From contig JASLCY010000051.1 of NCBI GenBank assembly GCA_030151925.1, positions 1 through 7,490 of the forward strand: a DNA stretch of 7,490 nt, read 5' to 3'. Source of the DNA: Oligoflexus sp. (lineage in GTDB: Bacteria > Bdellovibrionota_B > Oligoflexia > Oligoflexales > Oligoflexaceae). The notes beneath the pieces are model-generated. The model worked only from the letters and a program-made list of their open reading frames with translations, was not told the DNA's origin and did not search any database. Of this stretch, positions 1-3,887 are shown piece after piece (within the stretch, counting starts at the first letter, position 1; each line of letters begins with the position of its first letter). A program made the position numbers and the translations under genes.

Positions 1-530
1 TCCTGTTTCGAGCGATAGGCGACGAGCAGGGTGAGCTTGGAAGGCGAACCGTCCTGACCAAGGGTTTTTGCGTACTGGCGGACGATGCTGACGAACGGAG
101 TCACGCCGCTGCCCGCGCCCAGCATGATGAGATGCGGGCGGAATGTTTTCGGGTCGTAACAGAATTTACCGATGGGGCCGAGGGCCTTGATCACATCGCC
201 GACCTTGAGGTTGTCGCACATATGGTTGCTGACGAGTCCGCCTTCGACGCGTTTGACCGTCAGCGCCGAGAAGCCGGCCTGAACCGGAGAACTTGACATG
301 GTGTATGAGCGCACGACGGGTTTGGGAGCAATGCCATCAAAACGCAAAGTCAGATACTGGCCGGCGATGTAGTCGAAGGCGCAGCCGCCATCGGTCTCAT
401 CCTCGAGATAAAACGTTTTGGTATCCCATGTCTCGTCGACGACGCGAGTCACCTTGAGGTTCATCCAACCCTTCTTGCGCCGCATCGGTGCGGGCGTAAC
501 GGAGGGCGCGGCGGCATTCGAGTCGGTCAT
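1..530 (-). CDS. Ferredoxin--NAD(P)H reductase-family oxidoreductase, N-terminal part (runs off the left edge)
   Basis: Translating the minus strand from the ATG at 530-528 gives 176 open residues that run off the window. Residues 23-120 look like an FAD-binding beta-barrel of the ferredoxin-NADP+ reductase superfamily: GQYLTLRF (57-64), the flavin-binding RSYTMSSSP (74-82) and VKRVEGGLVSN (92-102). The NAD(P)-binding Rossmann domain follows, with the glycine-rich GAGSGVTPF (138-146) and LVAYRSK near the edge. Such proteins move electrons between NAD(P)H and an iron-sulfur or heme partner through FAD. The first ~20 residues are Ala/Pro-rich then basic, with no signal peptide, so it is probably cytoplasmic. 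The start is supported by AAAGGA six bases upstream and a promoter at 562-590. PaaE/Hcr-type relatives carry a C-terminal 2Fe-2S ferredoxin domain; whether this one does lies outside the window. The family call is firm, the substrate unknown. Confidence 0.9.
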   Translation of the reverse strand, partial: MTDSNAAAPSVTPAPMRRKKGWMNLKVTRVVDETWDTKTFYLEDETDGGCAFDYIAGQYLTLRFDGIAPKPVVRSYTMSSSPVQAGFSALTVKRVEGGLVSNHMCDNLKVGDVIKALGPIGKFCYDPKTFRPHLIMLGAGSGVTPFVSIVRQYAKTLGQDGSPSKLTLLVAYRSKQ

Positions 531-561
531 GGCTGGTCCTTTCTTAGCGCTGAGGAACAGC

Positions 562-590
562 ACTATAACGGAAGCTCGACCCCCGAACAA
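562..590 (-). promoter_or_regulatory. Sigma70-type promoter of the oxidoreductase gene
   Basis: Read on the minus strand there is a -35 box TTGTTC (590-585), a 17-base spacer and a -10 box TATAGT (567-562). Transcription would begin near 555, about 25 bases before the oxidoreductase ATG at 530, leaving room for the AAAGGA ribosome site. Spacing is ideal and the boxes match consensus at four and five of six positions. It lies in the divergent gap shared with the sigma-factor gene. I could not find an equally good plus-strand promoter there. Confidence 0.6.
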
Positions 591-628
591 GTCCGTGATA
601 CTTTCGTATTTTCCTCGAATTTTACTGC

Positions 629-632
629 GGGG
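629..632 (+). promoter_or_regulatory. Possible ribosome-binding site deciding the TTG 640 start
   Basis: GGGG sits seven bases before TTG 640. It is a weak Shine-Dalgarno match, but better than anything before GTG 595 or ATG 697, and is the main reason for placing the sigma-factor start at 640. A weak site with a TTG codon would keep sigma-factor synthesis low. Confidence 0.35.
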
Positions 633-639
633 TTTCGAG

Positions 640-1236
640 TTGCGCGCCAAGGGGCAGGGGCAAAGTTCAAGTCGCGAGCAGCTTTGGTCGCGGCTCATGG
701 TGCTCGGCCAGGCCGGGGACCAGGAGGCGTATGCGGCTCTCCTCAGGGACCTTCGCGATTATTCCGCGGCCGTGCTGGCGCCGAAGCTGGTCGATCAAGC
801 TCAACTTGATGATTTTCTTCAGGATATTCTGCTCTCGGTGCACCGGGCCCGCCACACCTACGATCATGCGCGGCCTTTTCTGCCCTGGTTTCATGCGATC
901 CTGCGTTTCCGCCTCACCGATGCGCTCAGAAAAATCTATAAAACCAAAGAGTTCGAAGCCCTGGATCCCGAAGCGGGTTATCCCGATCCCAGCCCTGTAA
1001 CTTTTGGCGAGGCTCCCGCGAATGAGGATCTGGCGGAATCTCTCGAGGCCGCGCTCGGGCAGCTGACCGATAAACAGCGGCGCATCGTGCGCAGCCTGAA
1101 GGTCGACGGCCTGAGCATCAAGGAAACGGCGGCGCGCGAGGGCATGAGCGAGAGCGCCGTGAAAGTCAGCGCGCATCGAGCCTATAAAGCCATGCGAACT
1201 TTTTTGAAAGGACGAGGGAGCGCCGGTGAATACTGA
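640..1236 (+). CDS. ECF-type RNA polymerase sigma factor (sigma70 family)
   Basis: This is a 198-residue protein if started at TTG 640. It has the two-domain plan of extracytoplasmic-function sigma factors. Region 2 covers about residues 20-98, with the core-binding and -10 recognition part around DDFLQDILLSVHRARHTY (57-74) and PFLPWFHAILRFRLTDALRK (79-98). Region 4 covers about 131-190, with a helix-turn-helix in LSIKETAAREGMSESAVKVS (158-177) that would read the -35 element. The linker holds only ~30 residues, with no sign of region 1.1 or 3. It overlaps the NrsF-like gene by 11 bases, the usual arrangement for a sigma factor with its membrane-bound inhibitor. The frame stays open upstream to 418, but that part overlaps the divergent gene and looks unrelated to sigma factors. 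TTG 640 was chosen because GGGG (629-632) lies seven bases before it and the length fits the family. ATG 697 would cut into region 2; GTG 595 and ATG 529 lack a ribosome site. Confidence 0.87.
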   Translation: MRAKGQGQSSSREQLWSRLMVLGQAGDQEAYAALLRDLRDYSAAVLAPKLVDQAQLDDFLQDILLSVHRARHTYDHARPFLPWFHAILRFRLTDALRKIYKTKEFEALDPEAGYPDPSPVTFGEAPANEDLAESLEAALGQLTDKQRRIVRSLKVDGLSIKETAAREGMSESAVKVSAHRAYKAMRTFLKGRGSAGEY

Positions 1237-1861
1237 CGATCTCATACAAAACCTCAGCGAAGGGCTCGAGCCGAGAGAACCTCTGGGTCGAACGCCGGCG
1301 GCCTTGCTCCTGTGGTTCGGCCTTACCGCGGCCTCGCTCGCGCTCCAGGTCTGGCGTCACGGCCTCAGGCCCGATTGGGCGCCGATGCTGGCCCAGGCGA
1401 GCTATGGCCTCGAGATCGCGCTGAGCCTCGCGCTGGCGATCGTCGCCGGCGCCGCCGCGCTTCGTCTGCGCGTGCCGGGGCGCAAGGTCTCCCTCCTGCC
1501 GCTCGCCCTGATCGTCTCATTCTGGGCCGCGGCGTTCGTCATCCACGGCTTCACGCATTCCCGCGACCGGGGCTTCGACTTCCATCGCGAGGCGGCTTGT
1601 TTCGCTTCGATCGTCGCCTTCAGCTTCGCGCCGCTCATCCTGCTCTATCTGGAAATCCGGAAAGGCGCGAGCACGGCGCCGCGCAAAACCATGGCGCTCG
1701 CCGCCGTCGCCACGGCCAGCGCGTCGGCGGCTTTCCTCGCCGTCTCCTGCGCGTCCGATGCGCCTCTGCATCTTCTGATCGGGCACGCGCTCCCGCTCTT
1801 CGTCATGGCTCTGCTGCTCTATCCGCTCGGTGCCCGCCTGCTGGCGTGGAGCGATCGCTAA
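1226..1861 (+). CDS. NrsF/DUF1109-like six-helix membrane protein, probable anti-sigma factor
   Basis: This 211-residue integral membrane protein has six hydrophobic segments at about residues 25-42, 58-80, 89-107, 123-143, 156-175 and 181-205, after a short polar N-terminus. Length, helix number, the start MNTDDLIQNLSEGLEP and the signature SCASDAPLHLLIGHALP (174-190) match the DUF1109/NrsF family, whose members hold ECF sigma factors at the inner membrane. Two cysteines, C125 (helix 4) and C175 (end of helix 5), are the only ones; as I recall, Caulobacter NrsF has a cysteine pair with the same 50-residue spacing needed for its response to heavy metals. Translation starts at GTG 1226, inside the sigma-factor gene and 11 bases before its stop codon ends, with GAGGGAG just upstream, so the two are probably translationally coupled. 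No terminator follows, so some transcripts may continue into the next gene. Family assignment is good; the inducing signal is unknown. Confidence 0.85.
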   Translation: MNTDDLIQNLSEGLEPREPLGRTPAALLLWFGLTAASLALQVWRHGLRPDWAPMLAQASYGLEIALSLALAIVAGAAALRLRVPGRKVSLLPLALIVSFWAAAFVIHGFTHSRDRGFDFHREAACFASIVAFSFAPLILLYLEIRKGASTAPRKTMALAAVATASASAAFLAVSCASDAPLHLLIGHALPLFVMALLLYPLGARLLAWSDR

Positions 1862-1890
1862 AATCCTGTAAGTTTTTGATATGGCTGATC

Positions 1891-1896
1891 TATAAA
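1891..1896 (+). promoter_or_regulatory. Tentative -10 element (TATAAA) for the DUF883-like gene
   Basis: TATAAA stands about 105 bases before ATG 2002, in the gap after the NrsF-like gene. It is the best -10 match in the gap, but no convincing -35 box lies 16-18 bases upstream (TTGATA at 1876-1881 is only nine bases away). If used, it would give a leader of roughly 100 bases containing the hairpin at 1957-1972. Confidence 0.3.
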
Positions 1897-1927
1897 GGGA
1901 CCTGCTCGGAACGCCCGGTAGGTTACC

Positions 1928-1937
1928 CATGATCATG
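1928..1937. repeat. Perfect 10-base palindrome CATGATCATG
   Basis: CATGATCATG reads the same on both strands and lies just after the short inverted repeat GGTA/TACC at 1917-1927, downstream of the presumed promoter of the DUF883-like gene. A dimeric regulator could bind here, but a 10-base palindrome can also occur by chance. Confidence 0.35.
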
Positions 1938-1956
1938 CGTGTTAGGTTCTAGGAAA

Positions 1957-1972
1957 GGTTGGTCTCCCAACC
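1957..1972 (+). promoter_or_regulatory. Small leader hairpin before the DUF883-like gene
   Basis: GGTTGG (1957-1962) pairs with CCAACC (1967-1972) across a TCTC loop. No run of T follows, so it is not an intrinsic terminator. It lies 29 bases before the start codon and could affect leader stability. Confidence 0.3.
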
Positions 1973-2001
1973 CTGCCACTCCCAAACATGAGGACCGATC
2001 C

Positions 2002-2538
2002 ATGAGCCCAGCCAATCCTCAAAACGATTCTTCATCCGGCGTCAGCAATAGCGTCGAGGGTTTCCGCCCGACGAATTCGCCGACCGACAACGGCATCCCG
2101 AACTTCGATAAAGCCGAGGGATTCGGCGCCCAATTCGAGATGCCCGAACCGCAGATGAATGAGACCTATATGGAAGCGCGCCCGAGCGTGAAGTCGGCCC
2201 GCGAGAGTTATGCGTCCGCTGATTTCGATCTTCATCAGCGCCTCGAAGCGCTCAACGACCTGGCGCGCCGCCTCAAGGAGGCCCTGGTGGGACCGGAGCA
2301 GGACGAGCTGGAAAGCATCCTGAAAGAAGGCTCGGAGCTCATCTCGAGCACCTGGCGCGCGCTGAGCGGCAACGCTACGCAGAGCTATCAATCCCTGCGC
2401 GGCGAGCTCACCGACAACCCTTATAAAGCGATCATGACCGCTCTCCGCATCGGGATCGCCGTGAGCCAGCTGGTGCAGCATCGCCAGGCGACGATGCTGC
2501 CGAACGAAGAGGCTCCGCGCGACGCGATCGTGCATTGA
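2002..2538 (+). CDS. DUF883/ElaB-like small protein with a disordered N-terminus
   Basis: This 178-residue protein starts at ATG 2002, chosen because GAGGA (1990-1994) lies seven bases before it; the frame is open further upstream to 1939 without a ribosome site. Residues 1-65 are rich in Ser, Asn, Pro, Gly and acidic residues and look disordered. Residues 75-135 are predicted helical and charged (HQRLEALNDLARRLKEAL, 78-95; DELESILKEGSELISSTW, 101-118). The end has LTDNPYKAIMTALRIGIAVS (136-155), followed by a short polar tail. A long charged helix, then an 'NP-Y/W' turn and a weak membrane-facing helix, is the layout of DUF883/ElaB/YqjD proteins, which anchor ribosomes or other partners to the inner membrane in stationary phase. 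The resemblance is in layout only. The terminal helix contains an arginine and is not strongly hydrophobic, so membrane insertion is uncertain. It follows the sigma/NrsF pair and could be part of its response. A strong terminator lies 74 bases after the stop. Confidence 0.7.
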   Translation: MSPANPQNDSSSGVSNSVEGFRPTNSPTDNGIPNFDKAEGFGAQFEMPEPQMNETYMEARPSVKSARESYASADFDLHQRLEALNDLARRLKEALVGPEQDELESILKEGSELISSTWRALSGNATQSYQSLRGELTDNPYKAIMTALRIGIAVSQLVQHRQATMLPNEEAPRDAIVH

Positions 2539-2611
2539 TTCCCGCTCGAGCTCTTTAGAGAAGGCTTGACGGATTTCGTTGGTAATACAAGTGCTTCATT
2601 CAGATGGTTAG

Positions 2612-2641
2612 GCCCTCCGTCCGCAGACGGAGGGCTTTTTT
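2612..2641 (+). terminator. Rho-independent terminator after the DUF883-like gene
   Basis: A perfect 10-bp stem (GCCCTCCGTC with GACGGAGGGC) closes a CGCA loop and is followed by six T at 2636-2641. The T-run exists only on the plus strand, so it mainly stops transcription from the left. The convergent lipoprotein gene ends two bases after the T-run, so the hairpin also forms directly behind that gene's stop codon, where it could protect its mRNA end. Confidence 0.92.
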
Positions 2642-2642
2642 C

Positions 2643-3689
2643 TTAGCGGGATTTCGCGTAGGCGGAGAGCGTGACGGCCAGTTCCTTGGTGTGGTTCGCC
2701 TCGACGGTTACGGTTGCGGGCTTGCCGCTCGCGTCCGTTACGAACGCGCCGAGCTCGCCGTCATCCACGAAGCCGTTGCTGTTGGCGTCGATGTACGTGA
2801 ACACATAGTAATCCGCCGGCTTCAGGCTGGGGCTGACGAAGTCCGTCTTGGAATTGTCCGCGATCAGGGTGTTGGTGCTGAGCGTGAAGTTGTAGCTCGG
2901 GTTCACCTCGAGATCGGCTTCGGAGAGCAGGAGGACGTGGACGTCGCGATACTTGTCGAGCGTCGCTGCGGGATCGACGGCGATGCTCAGGCGGAACTTG
3001 GCGAGGCTGTCCGCTTCCGGCTCGTCCTTCTTCAGCAGCTGATCGATATAGATGTGCACGGGATCGGCGGAGTCCGCGGTCGACTTCACCAGGACGCGTT
3101 GAGCGCCCGAGAGCGCGCCCAGCACGCCGACCGGGGTATCGCTCACGAGCTGCATGCCCTGCAGCGAGTAGGGCAGCGGAGTCGCGCCGGCCGGAGCGAG
3201 GTACGCGCGGAAATAATATTCGCCCGGCGCCAGGAAGATCTCCTCGCGGCTCGTCGAGCTCGGCTTCGTCGCGTCGAAGCCGGAGATCTCGAGGGTCGCG
3301 ACCGGCGAATTCTGGAAGGTCGCGTTGTCGAAGGCTTCGATGTGCAGCGTCTCCTGCGCGCCGAGGTTGTCCATCAGCATGTAGTGCGCGAAGACCGAGA
3401 CCGAGCCGCAGCTCGAGCCCGTGCAGTTCGTGTGCCAGTCGTAATTCGTCGTGCCCGAGGCGTCGCCGACGCGCGAGCCGCAGATGTTGTTCGCGATGCT
3501 CGAGTCGGAGCCGCTGCACTTGGCGAAGACGTAGCTCGAGCCGCCGGGGCCGTTCGTCCAGGCTTCGTATTGGGTCTTGTTCCTTTCATTCTCGTCGGGA
3601 TCCTTGAGCCTGACTTCGCAGGCTGAGATGAAGAAAGACGCTCCGAAGAGAACGAGTCCTACTGAGCGCAGATAGGGCGTGAGTTTCAT
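2643..3689 (-). CDS. Secreted lipoprotein with duplicated domains and an EF-hand-like loop; function unknown
   Basis: The product has 348 residues. The start at ATG 3689-3687 is set by AAGGAG nine bases upstream and by the signal peptide it creates; the frame extends to 3863 without a better start. Residues 1-24 form a type II signal peptide: basic start, hydrophobic core, lipobox ISAC with lipidated C24, so it is membrane-anchored outside the cytoplasm. Residues 25-110 are polar and hold four more cysteines (C58, C70, C89, C94), perhaps two disulfides. Two similar stretches follow, at about 115-226 and 250-342: each runs through short beta-strands to APGEYYFRAYL (154-164) or PADYYVFTYI (291-300). 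The second ends in DANSNGFVDDGE (301-312), which fits all positions of a 12-residue EF-hand calcium loop. I do not recognise a named family. It converges on the terminator at 2612-2641 and is divergent from secDF. Calcium binding is inferred from the motif. Confidence 0.85.
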   Translation of the reverse strand: MKLTPYLRSVGLVLFGASFFISACEVRLKDPDENERNKTQYEAWTNGPGGSSYVFAKCSGSDSSIANNICGSRVGDASGTTNYDWHTNCTGSSCGSVSVFAHYMLMDNLGAQETLHIEAFDNATFQNSPVATLEISGFDATKPSSTSREEIFLAPGEYYFRAYLAPAGATPLPYSLQGMQLVSDTPVGVLGALSGAQRVLVKSTADSADPVHIYIDQLLKKDEPEADSLAKFRLSIAVDPAATLDKYRDVHVLLLSEADLEVNPSYNFTLSTNTLIADNSKTDFVSPSLKPADYYVFTYIDANSNGFVDDGELGAFVTDASGKPATVTVEANHTKELAVTLSAYAKSR

Positions 3690-3742
3690 AGAGTGCGGCT
3701 CCTTGTCTGGTGTATGGCAGGTTGTTTTGTGTTTGCTGTCTG

Positions 3743-3772
3743 AATATTGTGCTAAGATACGGTCTTTGTCAT
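3743..3772 (-). promoter_or_regulatory. Possible promoter of the lipoprotein gene
   Basis: On the minus strand ATGACA (3772-3767), five of six matches to the -35 consensus, is followed after 18 bases by AATATT (3748-3743), four of six matches to the -10 consensus. Transcription would begin about 45 bases before the start codon at 3689. The inverted repeat at 3765-3778 overlaps the -35 box. Confidence 0.35.
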
Positions 3773-3778
3773 CACAAA
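3765..3778. repeat. Inverted repeat TTTGT-N4-ACAAA in the lipoprotein/secDF gap
   Basis: TTTGT (3765-3769) and ACAAA (3774-3778) form a symmetric 14-base site overlapping the presumed -35 box of the lipoprotein gene. Position and symmetry would suit an operator; it resembles no regulator site I can name. Confidence 0.35.
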
Positions 3779-3838
3779 CAGGTTGCCCGGCCGAAAAAAG
3801 AGCTGACACCTGTCTGGCGGCAAGGTATCTGTATCGAT

Positions 3839-3854
3839 CACCTTTCGGTAGGTG
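3839..3854 (+). promoter_or_regulatory. Small hairpin in the secDF leader
   Basis: CACCT (3839-3843) can pair with AGGTG (3850-3854) around a six-base loop, 33 bases before the secDF start codon and 18 bases before its AAGGAG site. A five-pair stem is marginal. I see no clear plus-strand promoter for secDF in 3690-3887. Confidence 0.25.
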
Positions 3855-3887
3855 CAATGTCATTTTGTTGTCAAGGAGCGAGACCTC

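Noticed and set aside
496..522. GTAACG-N17-CGAG, similar to the Caulobacter SigF promoter pattern GTAACC-N16-CGAA, as an autoregulated sigma-gene promoter
   Set aside because: One mismatch in each box, spacing off by one, and it lies inside the divergent coding region. Too weak to list without a second matching promoter.
418..639. Extended N-terminus of the sigma factor from GTG 418
   Set aside because: It overlaps the divergent oxidoreductase gene and its promoter, adds 74 residues unlike sigma factors, and has no ribosome site.
1312..1932. Plus-strand open frame of 206 codons over the NrsF-like gene
   Set aside because: Arg/Ala-rich shadow of a high-GC gene; the overlapped frame has six membrane helices and a family signature.
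1908..1943. GGAAC followed by CGTGTT as an ECF-type promoter for the DUF883-like gene
   Set aside because: The spacer is 25 bases instead of 16-17, and no suitable -10 motif occurs at the right distance.
2564..2587. TTGACG and TAATAC before the terminator as a promoter
   Set aside because: The spacer is only 11 bases, and only a terminator follows on the plus strand.
2604..3626. Plus-strand open frame of 340 codons antisense to the lipoprotein gene
   Set aside because: It begins inside the terminator hairpin and encodes an Arg/Val/Asp-rich chain without a domain, while the minus strand has a signal peptide, lipobox and ribosome site.
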